Assembly: GCA_030645365.1 (NCBI GenBank)
Contig: JAUSMB010000041.1
Coordinates: 1 to 64,000, forward strand
Direction: 5' to 3'
DNA length: 64,000 nucleotides
Source: Rugosibacter sp.
Lineage (GTDB): Bacteria; Pseudomonadota; Gammaproteobacteria; Burkholderiales; Rhodocyclaceae
Positions within the stretch are counted from its first letter, which is position 1. Each line of letters opens with the position of its first letter. Shown piece by piece: positions 1 to 8,973 of this stretch. A program made the position numbers and the translations under genes. Below the pieces are notes generated by a model. The model saw only the letters and a list, made by a program, of their open reading frames with translations, did not search any database and was not told the origin of the DNA.

Positions 1-840
1 TATATTTTGGGTTTCATGCGCACCCTTGGGCTGGGCCGACTGGCTTTCTGGGGACATGGCTGCAACTGGCAGCAGGATGGCACGCCGTGGATAGAGCCGG
101 TTAAACGCGCCTTGTTAGGAAAGGTGGACTGGTGGTTTGCCTATACGTCTAGAGTTGCGCAGTACGTGGTGGACAATGGCTTCCCCCCTGAGCGCGTTAC
201 CGTTGTCCAGAATAGTGTCGATATAACCTCTTTCAGCGAGGCGGTTGAGGCTTTCACCGAACGTCAGCGATCAGATTTGAGACAGAGCCTGAGCATAGCG
301 CCTGAAGCATCTATCGGCCTGTTTTGCGGCAGTATGCATGCTTCGAAAAAGCTGAATTTTTTGGTCGAGGCGGCAATCCAGATTCATGCACGGGTGCCTA
401 GCTTTCATCTGATTTTGGTTGGGGCTGGGCCGGATGAGCACATTGCACGAGAGGCGGCAGCCGAGCATGACTGGATTCATTACACCGGCCCGCTATTCGA
501 GAAGGATAAAGCTGCCCATTTTGCCATTGCTGACCTTTTTTTATGCCCCGGTCTGGTTGGGCTTGCTGTGCTGGAGGCTTTTGCAGCCAGCCTGCCGTTG
601 TTCACCACCAGCATTCCAGTGCATTCCCCGGAAAGTGATTATTTAACTGATCAGGTCACGGGCATGATCACTGACTTTGATCCGGTAATTTATGGCACGG
701 CCGTGTCTTCCTGCCTCCATGACCCTGCCTCGCTCGCACGTATGAGCGCGGCGGCGCGTGAGGCATCCCGAGGTTACGGATTGGAGCCTATGGTCGAAAA
801 TTTTGCACAGGGGGTACTCGCATGTCTCAACGCATCCTGA
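1..840 (+). CDS. glycosyltransferase family protein (5' end beyond window)
   Basis: Open from the window edge; GT1/GT4-like C-terminal domain (GLFCGSMHASKKLNFLVEAA...HLILVGAGPDEH). Confidence 0.75.
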   Translation, partial: YILGFMRTLGLGRLAFWGHGCNWQQDGTPWIEPVKRALLGKVDWWFAYTSRVAQYVVDNGFPPERVTVVQNSVDITSFSEAVEAFTERQRSDLRQSLSIAPEASIGLFCGSMHASKKLNFLVEAAIQIHARVPSFHLILVGAGPDEHIAREAAAEHDWIHYTGPLFEKDKAAHFAIADLFLCPGLVGLAVLEAFAASLPLFTTSIPVHSPESDYLTDQVTGMITDFDPVIYGTAVSSCLHDPASLARMSAAAREASRGYGLEPMVENFAQGVLACLNAS

Positions 841-1958
841 TCGCAACGCTCATGCGGCCCGTGGGTGACACAGGAGTGCAGACGCACTTTCGTGCATTCA
901 TGGCGTACCTGCACGAGACAGGCCGGCAATGTGACCTGATTACCCCTTATAACGCACCACTTTGGCAGGTATACCCGGTATTTGGCCTGCGCAAGCTGGT
1001 CAATCTGTTCAGTCGGGAGCTGGGTGTGTGGTGGTATCGATACTGGCATGCCTATTTTTTACAGCAGGCATTGAAACATCGCTTGCAAACAGGTGCTGCG
1101 TGCGTGGTCTATGCGCAATGTCCGCTTTCTGCGCAAGCGGCGCTGCGCGCACGGGTGTCGACAAACCAGCGGGTGGTAATGGTGGCCCATTTCAATATCT
1201 CGCAAGCCGACGAGTGGGCCGGCAAGGGCTTGATTCAAAACGGTGGTCGTCTCTATTGCGCGATCCAGGCTTTTGAAGCCGAGGTGTTGCCTCGGCTGGA
1301 CGGACTGGTGTTCGTCTCCGACTTTATGCGGCGCGAACTGGTCGGGCGCATCCCGGCCATTACGAACGTTGCCGCCGCCGTGGTGCCGAATTTCTTGTCC
1401 GACCCCGGTTTGCCGGAAGGGCAAACGGCGGTGGCCGACCTCATCAATATCGGCACCCTGGAAGCCCGCAAGAATCAGCACTACCTGCTGGAGATTGTCG
1501 CAGCACTGCACGAGTTGGGGCGGCCTTTGACGCTGACCCTGGTGGGTGACGGGCCAGATCGCAAGGTACTGGAAGACAAGGCGCGCGTCTTGAAAATAGA
1601 CGGGCTGGTGCGCTTTGCCGGATACGTCAGCAATGCGGCCGAACAAATTGGACGGCACCGTGCCTGCATTCATGTGGCTACGCTGGAAAATCTGCCGATC
1701 ACGCTGATTGAAGCAATGGCGCGCGGGCGGCCAGTGTTTGCCGCGCCGGTCGGCGGCGTTCCGGAAGTGCTGGGCGATGGCGCAGCGGGGTTGGCGCTGC
1801 CGTTGGACGATGCCCAAGCGGCAGCCCGGATCGTGGCCGATGCCATGAGTAATCCGGACTGGGTGGCAGCTGCCGGGCGCGCTGCACGCGAGCGTTTTCT
1901 TAAGGAATATGCCAGTGGCGTCGCGGCAAGGCGACTTGTGTTGTTTCTTGAAAGTTAA
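822..1958 (+). CDS. glycosyltransferase family 4 protein
   Basis: ORF; GT4 motifs (NIGTLEARKNQHYLLEIVAAL, LVGDGPDRKVLE, TLIEAMARGRPVFAAPVGGVPEVL). Confidence 0.85.
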   Translation: MSQRILIATLMRPVGDTGVQTHFRAFMAYLHETGRQCDLITPYNAPLWQVYPVFGLRKLVNLFSRELGVWWYRYWHAYFLQQALKHRLQTGAACVVYAQCPLSAQAALRARVSTNQRVVMVAHFNISQADEWAGKGLIQNGGRLYCAIQAFEAEVLPRLDGLVFVSDFMRRELVGRIPAITNVAAAVVPNFLSDPGLPEGQTAVADLINIGTLEARKNQHYLLEIVAALHELGRPLTLTLVGDGPDRKVLEDKARVLKIDGLVRFAGYVSNAAEQIGRHRACIHVATLENLPITLIEAMARGRPVFAAPVGGVPEVLGDGAAGLALPLDDAQAAARIVADAMSNPDWVAAAGRAARERFLKEYASGVAARRLVLFLES

Positions 1959-1989
1959 TTTGGCAAGTGCATATAAGGTAAATGAAGGA

Positions 1990-2430
1990 ATGAAAATGAC
2001 GGATGTTCGATGCGACCCGATTGGCCCAGTCAACCGATTTATTGTTTGGGTATACAGCGGGAAACGCCCGAGGGTGTTACGGCGCTTAGTGTCGATACTG
2101 TTTCATATTGAGTTGCCTATTCTTCGGCAGCCCATACGTATGGCTCATCCCTACGGGATCATCATCAGTGGTGATGTGGTCTTGGGTAAAAATGTGACGG
2201 TGTTTCAGGGGGTAACAATAGGAAACAAAAGAGATGGGCGAAGAGCGGGGTCGCCTGTCATCGAGGATGACGTCTGTATTTTTCCAAATGCCGTGGTGAT
2301 CGGCCAGATAACAATAGGGGCAGGCGCGATCATTGGAACTGGGGCAGTGGTGGTAAATGACGTGCCGCCTGGCGTGACTGTGGTAGGTAATCCGGCGCGC
2401 CAGATTCATGCAGGAAGCGGGGCAAAGTGA
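1990..2430 (+). CDS. serine O-acetyltransferase-like hexapeptide-repeat acetyltransferase
   Basis: Left-handed beta-helix hexapeptides (HPYGIIISGDVVLGKNVTVFQGVTIG); internal ATG at 1990 preferred over the ORF-track start. Confidence 0.8.
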   Translation: MKMTDVRCDPIGPVNRFIVWVYSGKRPRVLRRLVSILFHIELPILRQPIRMAHPYGIIISGDVVLGKNVTVFQGVTIGNKRDGRRAGSPVIEDDVCIFPNAVVIGQITIGAGAIIGTGAVVVNDVPPGVTVVGNPARQIHAGSGAK

Positions 2431-3602
2431 ATTTTTTACGCATATTGCTGGTACACAATGCCTACCAACTGCGCGGTGGGGAGGATGCCGTTGTCGACGC
2501 TGAACTTGAGTTATTGCGTGGACATGGGCATGCCGTTGAGGTTTTTCAGCGGCATAACGATGAATTGAAGGTCACACCGCGCTGGAAGGCAGCGGTGGAT
2601 ACCGTCTGGTCAACCTGTTCCGTAACCGCTTTGACTGAATCGATTCGTCGGTTTCGGCCGGATGTCGTGCACTTCCACAATACTTTCCCGCTAATTTCTC
2701 CTTCTGCATACTGGGCGGTGAGGGCGGCCGGTTTGCCGGTGGTGCAGACATTGCATAATTTTCGTCTGCACTGTCCTCAAGCGACGTATCTGCGTGAAGG
2801 GCGGGTGTGCGAAGACTGCCTTGGCCATTTGCCATGGCGCAGTGTGCTGCATGGTTGCTACCGTGATTCAAGGGCGCAGTCGGCGGTGTTGACTGGTATG
2901 CTGGTCTTGCATCGTTCAATACTGAACACCTACCGCGACAAGGTAACGCGCTACATTGCGCTCAATGAGTTTTGCCGACGCAAGTTCATCGAGGGCGGTT
3001 TGCCTGCGGAGCGCGTGATGGTGAAGCCGAATTTCGTGGACTCCCCACCACCACCACTTGCCGAGCGTACGAGTTTTCTCTTCGTTGGGCGTTTGTCGGC
3101 CGAAAAGGGTATTGATGTACTGGTTCGGGCCTGGGCGTTGCTGGACATAGCGCCCTGCTTACGGGTAGCGGGAACAGGGCCTGAGGCGGGTTTGCTTGAG
3201 GGGCATCCCGGGCTGATTGCGTTGGGTGCGCTCTCCGAGGAGGCAGTACGAACCGAAATGGGATGTTCGGTGGCGCTGGTGCTACCGAGTATTTGTTACG
3301 AAAGCTTCCCCAGAACGTTGGTGGAAGCGTTTGCCTGTGCTCTGCCTGTGATCGCCAGTCGGCTTGGGCCGTTGATCGATTTGATTGAAGAGGGTGTTAC
3401 CGGCCTGTTGTTCGAACCGGGAAATGCCGCTGATCTGGCGCATAAGTTGAATTGGGCTCACGCACATCCAGAGCGCATGGCAGAAATGGGGCGTAACGCG
3501 CGGGCAAAGTACGAAGCAGAATTTTCTGCAACGCGAAATTACGCACAATTGATCGCGATCTACGAAGAGGCGATTAGTGCGGTTGCAAAGGAAGTTAGAT
3601 GA
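2427..3602 (+). CDS. glycosyltransferase family 4 protein
   Basis: GT4 motifs (GGEDAVVDAEL, FLFVGRLSAEKGIDVLVRAW, PRTLVEAFACALPVIASRLG). Confidence 0.85.
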   Translation: MNFLRILLVHNAYQLRGGEDAVVDAELELLRGHGHAVEVFQRHNDELKVTPRWKAAVDTVWSTCSVTALTESIRRFRPDVVHFHNTFPLISPSAYWAVRAAGLPVVQTLHNFRLHCPQATYLREGRVCEDCLGHLPWRSVLHGCYRDSRAQSAVLTGMLVLHRSILNTYRDKVTRYIALNEFCRRKFIEGGLPAERVMVKPNFVDSPPPPLAERTSFLFVGRLSAEKGIDVLVRAWALLDIAPCLRVAGTGPEAGLLEGHPGLIALGALSEEAVRTEMGCSVALVLPSICYESFPRTLVEAFACALPVIASRLGPLIDLIEEGVTGLLFEPGNAADLAHKLNWAHAHPERMAEMGRNARAKYEAEFSATRNYAQLIAIYEEAISAVAKEVR

Positions 3603-4357
3603 CGATACAAGACAAGCGGGTGAGGGCTCCGGTGCTGGGGGCATCGATTGATGTGGTGGGATGGGATAACGCGCTGTCGCGGATTAGCACATGGGCAGCG
3701 GCGCGTGAATCGCGTTATGTGTGTATATGCAATGTGCATTCTGTGGTAACAGCCGGGCAGGATGTAGCCTTTGGACGCATTGTTGAAGCCGCTGATATGG
3801 CGACGCCGGATGGCGCGCCTGTGGCCAAGATGCTGCGAATACTGGGGTTCTCTGACCAGCAGCGTATCAACGGACCGGATCTTATGTGGAAGTATTGCGA
3901 GCAGGCGGCATTACGCGGGGAGAGCATTTATCTTTATGGCGGGCTCCCCACTACTCTGAAATTATTGCAGCAGCGCTTGAAAGCGGCCTTCCCGGGTTTG
4001 ATCATTGCGGGTGCTTATTCGCCGCCTTTTCGATCAGCGACGGCTGAAGAGGACGAGGCTGATGTGGCCCGGATTAATTCTTCTGGCGCTGGCACCATTT
4101 GGGTGAGCCTCGGTTGTCCCAAGCAGGAACAATGGATGGCCGCCCATCGGGGTCGTGTGAAGGGTGTGATGATCGGTGTAGGTGCAGCTTTTGATTACCA
4201 TGCGGGTACGATTAAACGGGCGTCAAAATGGATGCAGAACGCCGGGTTGGAGTGGCTGCACCGCCTGTGCTCAGAGCCGCGACGTTTGTGGAAACGCTAC
4301 CTGGTGACAAATACTATTTTCATTGCTAGGGCGATGCGGCAATTGCTTCGTTGCTAA
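3599..4357 (+). CDS. WecG/TagA/CpsF family glycosyltransferase
   Basis: Family motifs (NVHSVVTAGQD, ATPDGAPVAKMLR, VSLGCPKQEQWMAAHRG, GVGAAFDYHAGTIKRA). Confidence 0.88.
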   Translation: MTIQDKRVRAPVLGASIDVVGWDNALSRISTWAAARESRYVCICNVHSVVTAGQDVAFGRIVEAADMATPDGAPVAKMLRILGFSDQQRINGPDLMWKYCEQAALRGESIYLYGGLPTTLKLLQQRLKAAFPGLIIAGAYSPPFRSATAEEDEADVARINSSGAGTIWVSLGCPKQEQWMAAHRGRVKGVMIGVGAAFDYHAGTIKRASKWMQNAGLEWLHRLCSEPRRLWKRYLVTNTIFIARAMRQLLRC

Positions 4358-4528
4358 CTAGATTGGGATATGTGCGACGTTATCGTCCACCGCCTGCGAA
4401 ATGAACTTTATCCAAGACAATCAAATTCCAAGCGGCATTCTCGAGTAGGATTTATGCGTAGAACTACCTCTGTTAGCATCATCTTTTGGCCTGAAAAGCA
4501 GGCTTGATGCACTGAAAGGAACATCGTA

Positions 4529-5095
4529 ATGAATCGTTTTTCGATTTTTGTTTTATGCCTGCTGCTAACTCCGGTGACTTGGGCGGCAGGCTATGGCCCA
4601 TTGGTTATTGAGCGTAGCAGCATCCGCTTTGTATCCAAACAGATGGGTGTATCTGTCGAAGGCGGTTTTCGTCGATTCACTGGGCAACTTGACTTTGACC
4701 CGGCGCATCCAGAGACGGCGCGAGCGCACATTGACGTCGAGCTGGCGAGTGTCGATGCGGGGTCTACCGAGGCGAATGATGAAGTTGTTGGCAAGGACTG
4801 GTTTTTTGTGCGCCAGTTTCCGGTGGCTCGTTTTGACATGCATCGCGTAAAAGCCTTGGGTAACGGTTTGTTCGAAGTGCAGGGTAGGCTAACGATCAAG
4901 AATGTGACGCAAGAGATGGTAACCAAGGCGAGCTTTCATCAAGCAGACGGTCTAGGGTTTTTCACAGGAAACTTTATGATCAAACGACTCGCTTTTGGCA
5001 TTGGCGAGGGCGCATGGGGAGACCCGAGTGTTGTTGCGGATGAGGTTAAGGTTAACTTTGTTTTGGTAGCCAAACCGTTGGCCAGCCAAAAGTAA
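4529..5095 (+). CDS. YceI family periplasmic protein
   Basis: Signal peptide followed by YceI lipocalin-like pattern (SSIRFVSKQMGVSVEGGFRRFTGQLDFDP). Confidence 0.85.
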   Translation: MNRFSIFVLCLLLTPVTWAAGYGPLVIERSSIRFVSKQMGVSVEGGFRRFTGQLDFDPAHPETARAHIDVELASVDAGSTEANDEVVGKDWFFVRQFPVARFDMHRVKALGNGLFEVQGRLTIKNVTQEMVTKASFHQADGLGFFTGNFMIKRLAFGIGEGAWGDPSVVADEVKVNFVLVAKPLASQK

Positions 5096-5132
5096 TACTT
5101 ATCTTCGAGTCATCCCGAGTAGAAGGGATCAA

Positions 5133-5166
5133 CGCATTTGATACCACATTGCTGGCATCAAATGCG
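5133..5166. terminator. long stem-loop (14 bp arms, 1 mismatch) downstream of the yceI-like gene
   Basis: CGCATTTGATACCA-cattgc-TGGCATCAAATGCG. Confidence 0.6.
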
Positions 5167-5205
5167 GATAAAACGACGGGTCAATGGATGTTACCCCGGT
5201 TGAAT

Positions 5206-5231
5206 CGCCGTATCACCAGCGCCGACTTTTT
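5206..5231 (-). repeat. dispersed motif copy 1
   Basis: Minus strand AAAAAGTCGGCGCTGGTGATACGGCG (intergenic, convergent). Confidence 0.95.
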
Positions 5232-5251
5232 GCAATTTCGCGTGTGCATTA

Positions 5252-5272
5252 AGCCGGTATGAAAAACCGGCT
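5252..5272. terminator. stem-loop between convergent genes
   Basis: AGCCGGT-atgaaaa-ACCGGCT perfect inverted repeat. Confidence 0.45.
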
Positions 5273-5281
5273 AGACCCGAC

Positions 5282-5680
5282 TCAAGCTGTGGGGCCACCT
5301 TGCTTTATCCAGTCGGCAAGATCCCAATATTCGCGCCATTGGGTAATCTTTCCTTCAGCATTCAGTTCAAACACGCCGTTGACGGGAAGATCGAGTTTGC
5401 CTCCATTTTTAAACCGAAAATAGTCAACGCGCTCGGTAAAAATAACCGCGCCGTTTGCGGCAATATTGAGCACATCGAAGGTAATGCTATCCAGCATGGA
5501 CCAAAAGGGCGCAAGAAAATCTCCAATGGCTTGATGCCCCTTGAGTGGCGCCCACGGCATGTTGTGGTAGATGGCATCTTCAGTGAAATAGGGGAGTAGT
5601 ACCTGGTTAGAGCATTTGCTCCAGTCAGCGCAGAAGTTGCGAACGATGTCGATATTGCGTTGTTCAAGGGTGCTTTGCAT
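5282..5680 (-). CDS. SnoaL-like / limonene-1,2-epoxide hydrolase-fold protein
   Basis: NTF2-like pattern (VRNFCADWSKCSNQVLLPYFTEDAIYHNMPWAPLKGHQAIGDFL, ITQWREYWDLADW). Confidence 0.7.
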   Translation of the reverse strand: MQSTLEQRNIDIVRNFCADWSKCSNQVLLPYFTEDAIYHNMPWAPLKGHQAIGDFLAPFWSMLDSITFDVLNIAANGAVIFTERVDYFRFKNGGKLDLPVNGVFELNAEGKITQWREYWDLADWIKQGGPTA

Positions 5681-5727
5681 GATGAGATATCCTCGTTTTT
5701 GAAATGAACAGCATATCTTAGTACGTA

Positions 5728-6789
5728 CTAGGGCTTGATCAAGACTTTCATTGCGCCATCGGTTTTGTGAAAGAACGTAGCAAAAGCTTGATCAACATCC
5801 GACAGTGAAAACGTATGTGAGAAGTATTCTTCGGGTTTGACAACACCACGCTCCATCATACGCAGGGCTTCCCACATATAGGGCTGCACGTTGGCAAAAC
5901 CATTCATGTGCAGCGTGATATCACGCAAGAATACATCAGCGAGATTCAGATTGAATTTATCATCGCAGAATACGCCAAGAGCCGCGATCGTTCCTCCGGG
6001 GCGAATCAGGTCAAGACTCATCTGCAAGGTTTCGGGTAGCCCAACCATTTCGATGACTTTGTCAAAGCCACGCCCCCCTGTGACTTCAAGCGCTTGTTCT
6101 TTCCATCCCTCGTGCGACGAGTCAAACGTTGCCGCCCCTTTTTTCGCTGCAATGGCCAGTCTTTTGGGCAAGGCATCCACGGCGATCAATCGCCCTGGTC
6201 CTCGGTGCAGAGCAATATCCAGCGCCATCAAGCCAGTCGGCCCGCACCCGATCACCGCAACCGTTTCACCCACCTGAATATTGGCCAACTCATTGGCGAT
6301 AACTGCTGAAGGAAGGTTGCAAGAGAGTGTGATTGCTGCACTATCGGAAATTCCTGCAGGGACTTTCATGGCATGGCCGTCTGCATAAGGCAACACCAGT
6401 GTTTCCGCATGCGTACCATTCAAGCTGCCAAACGGCACCCCAAAGCCATACACTGCTTTGTGTGTGGTTTCGCAGTGTGCTGTTTGGCCCACTTTGCACA
6501 TGTAGCAGTCTCCACATGAGGCCGAGTAGCCCATGCTGATTCGATCGCCTTTCTTAAAGCGACCAACTGTTTTACCTACTGCAAGCACCTCGCCGATCAG
6601 TTCATGCCCGGTTTGTGACTTTCCCTTTTCCATGATGCCATCAAGCGCTCCACGGTATAGATGCAGATCCGATCCACAGATCGAAGTTGCGGTCACCTTG
6701 ACTAGCACTTCATGATCGGCACGCAGCGTCGAGTCTGGAATCGTCGTGCATCGAATATCTTGCGGGCCAAAATAGACTGCTGCTTTCAT
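5728..6789 (-). CDS. zinc-dependent alcohol dehydrogenase (MDR superfamily)
   Basis: GHELIGEVLAVG zinc motif, structural-zinc cysteines (CGDCYMCKVGQTAHC), VAVIGCGPTGLMALDIA Rossmann motif. Confidence 0.88.
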   Translation of the reverse strand: MKAAVYFGPQDIRCTTIPDSTLRADHEVLVKVTATSICGSDLHLYRGALDGIMEKGKSQTGHELIGEVLAVGKTVGRFKKGDRISMGYSASCGDCYMCKVGQTAHCETTHKAVYGFGVPFGSLNGTHAETLVLPYADGHAMKVPAGISDSAAITLSCNLPSAVIANELANIQVGETVAVIGCGPTGLMALDIALHRGPGRLIAVDALPKRLAIAAKKGAATFDSSHEGWKEQALEVTGGRGFDKVIEMVGLPETLQMSLDLIRPGGTIAALGVFCDDKFNLNLADVFLRDITLHMNGFANVQPYMWEALRMMERGVVKPEEYFSHTFSLSDVDQAFATFFHKTDGAMKVLIKP

Positions 6790-6867
6790 GAGGTCCCTCT
6801 TGTTTTATCAAGTTTATTAAATTGACGGGTGATGATTGGGTTTAGTCTGAACGGATTGATTGGCTGA

Positions 6868-7854
6868 TTAAAGTGCCAGAGAAAGCCGAAAATCCCGTGT
6901 TGCTTGTTTGGCGTCATGTGCGGCATCGGGAACTTCAGGTGTGGCAGCACAAAAAGCGTCTATGGCTTTGTCAGCCAAGGGTTCCCATTTGGCAATCCAC
7001 TGTTTGATCGCTGCAGCATTACCCTCTTTTTCCAGAGTCATTTTGACCAGCGCTGTCGTCCAACGACGATGGCGGACTGCATCCATCAACTGATTGTCCG
7101 TCAGCATGCCCAATAAAGTATCGCCATTGTGACGAGCAGCTTCACCCAGTTTGCGCAACACTGCTTCCTCAATCGCTGGTTTGGTAACCAAATTCAAGGC
7201 GACAAAAGCTTCACCCCAATCCCAGGCAATTAACAGTTTTTCCATTAATTCGCGAAAGCCTTGCCATGCGGGATCAGTCTCCCAATAGGCGCATTCATCC
7301 ACACCAAAGCCTTTGTCGGCAAAGGTGAGCGAAAGCTCTTTGGTGCGATAGGCCGTATGACTTAACCAGCGGAAGGAATCAGCCGCTTGAAAAGCGGCGC
7401 AGTTGGTAATGGTGCTGGCAGGCGACATTTGCTGTATGTATGCCGATGCCATTTGCACGGTATGAAATAAGTATCGTGTAGGGGTATAGAGACGTGCCAA
7501 TGTACCGGCCCATTTGGAATCAAGCGCTTTGTCGTGCTCGCGCTCATTGAACTGGTTGAATAGGCCATGAATATAAGTTTCCTGGCCATCTTGCAGCATG
7601 TTGTAGGTGCGATAGACAAGCTCATCGGGATCGCGAAACGCATTCCAGTCGTCGTGCTGCAAGGGGCTTGCATCGCGATATTGCTTGTACCACCGATTCA
7701 TCGCGACTTCCGGATCCAGGTCGTAGGGCGCGCATCCTTTCCGCGTGTTATACAGAATGTTGACGGAAACAATTTCATATTCGCTTGGCTTGCGACGCCT
7801 TTTAGCCAAATGACTCCAGGTTTTCAGGGGTTTTAAAACCTCGATTTCGCTCAT
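6868..7854 (-). CDS. tmoE: toluene monooxygenase hydroxylase beta subunit (TmoE-like)
   Basis: TmoE-like sequence and gene-order position. Confidence 0.82.
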   Translation of the reverse strand: MSEIEVLKPLKTWSHLAKRRRKPSEYEIVSVNILYNTRKGCAPYDLDPEVAMNRWYKQYRDASPLQHDDWNAFRDPDELVYRTYNMLQDGQETYIHGLFNQFNEREHDKALDSKWAGTLARLYTPTRYLFHTVQMASAYIQQMSPASTITNCAAFQAADSFRWLSHTAYRTKELSLTFADKGFGVDECAYWETDPAWQGFRELMEKLLIAWDWGEAFVALNLVTKPAIEEAVLRKLGEAARHNGDTLLGMLTDNQLMDAVRHRRWTTALVKMTLEKEGNAAAIKQWIAKWEPLADKAIDAFCAATPEVPDAAHDAKQATRDFRLSLAL

Positions 7855-7884
7855 GAGGAAGCTCCTTGAATTTAATTATTCAGT

Positions 7885-8193
7885 TTATAAATGCTTGGCG
7901 TGGTAAAAGCGGATGTATTCAACTTGGGTATCGATACGTCCGGCAAAAGAGGCGAGTTCGATTTCAATTTCACTCATGCTGAATGGCCGCCCCAGCATTT
8001 CTTCAATGGTTTGTCGTTTAAGAATCATTTCATCGCTGGTCTGGATGCGCAAGTAGGCAACTTTGTCTTCAACTTTGATGATCTTGTCAGGATTATCAAT
8101 TTCTGCCGCTTCCACAACAGCTTGCGCTAGTTCACCCTGGCGCATCACGGGGCCGACATTATTATTTTGGGATACCTCTGCTGCAGTGCTCAT
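7885..8193 (-). CDS. tmoD: monooxygenase effector/coupling protein (MmoB/DmpM family, TmoD-like)
   Basis: NNVGPVMRQGELAQAVVEAAEIDNPDK; gene order. Confidence 0.85.
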   Translation of the reverse strand: MSTAAEVSQNNNVGPVMRQGELAQAVVEAAEIDNPDKIIKVEDKVAYLRIQTSDEMILKRQTIEEMLGRPFSMSEIEIELASFAGRIDTQVEYIRFYHAKHL

Positions 8194-8257
8194 TTTTCTT
8201 CCTTTCTAAGGTGGGGATCAACCCACCACGGTTGCAAATCCATTGGATCGTAGCGAC

Positions 8258-8593
8258 TCAAACAGGCGTAAATAAGGGCACCACGCCTTCAGTGTCAACA
8301 AAGATTTCTTCGTTCTCGATGCGCACAGGATATTTCGCCAGTTGGCAATCATCCGGATTGATGCCTGTTCCAGTTTTGGCATCAAATACCCACTGGTGTG
8401 CACGGCAAATGAGCGATTTGCCATCGAATTGACCTTCCGCCAGCAAAATATCCTGATGCGGGCACATCCCTTGGTAGGCGCGAATATCTCCTCCCTCGAG
8501 ACTTAACAATAAAACTTCCTGATCATTGACCGAGTAGGATTCCATCTCGCCTTCCCACAGGTCATCCAGTGTGCAGACTTTTTTAAAGGCCAT
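8258..8593 (-). CDS. tmoC: Rieske [2Fe-2S] ferredoxin (TmoC-like)
   Basis: CPHQDILLAEG...CRAHQWVFDAKTG Rieske motifs (CxH...CxxH); start at MAFKKVC preferred. Confidence 0.88.
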   Translation of the reverse strand: MAFKKVCTLDDLWEGEMESYSVNDQEVLLLSLEGGDIRAYQGMCPHQDILLAEGQFDGKSLICRAHQWVFDAKTGTGINPDDCQLAKYPVRIENEEIFVDTEGVVPLFTPV

Positions 8594-8598
8594 AGTGT

Positions 8599-8853
8599 TT
8601 ATTCCCAGATGACTTCGATGCATTCCATCGGTTTCAAGCCGGATTCGCTCACTTTGAGGGTACGTGGCAAGGGTTCCTTGGCGCCTTGCTGACGTACCCG
8701 CATGGTGTGGCCAGGACGTGCGGGGACACGACGGCCAACGGAATGATGAGCTGCCGCCGCTGCGACTTCGTCCATGGTATTTTCAGTATCCACAGGCAGA
8801 AGCTGCAATACAAAATCCCCTTGAAAATTGGACGTTAAGGGAAATAATGCCAT
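8599..8853 (-). CDS. tmoB: toluene monooxygenase gamma subunit (TmoB-like)
   Basis: MALFPLTSNFQGDFVLQLLPVDTENTMDEVA; size and gene order. Confidence 0.83.
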   Translation of the reverse strand: MALFPLTSNFQGDFVLQLLPVDTENTMDEVAAAAAHHSVGRRVPARPGHTMRVRQQGAKEPLPRTLKVSESGLKPMECIEVIWE

Positions 8854-8973
8854 TTTTAAATCCTCGAAATATAGTTAAAAATAAAGTTAATCAGGCGGTG
8901 AAGGTGGGTGAAGGCGATGACAACAAGTCAAGCTTTCATCCACGGGTCAATCACCAGCTGGCAAGGATGTGTC

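Noticed and set aside
1059-2033. Large antisense ORFs (e.g. 1059-2033 -, 49529-50251 -, 48198-48848 -)
   Set aside because: They overlap well-supported genes on the opposite strand, show no family motifs, and are typical antisense open frames of GC-rich coding DNA.
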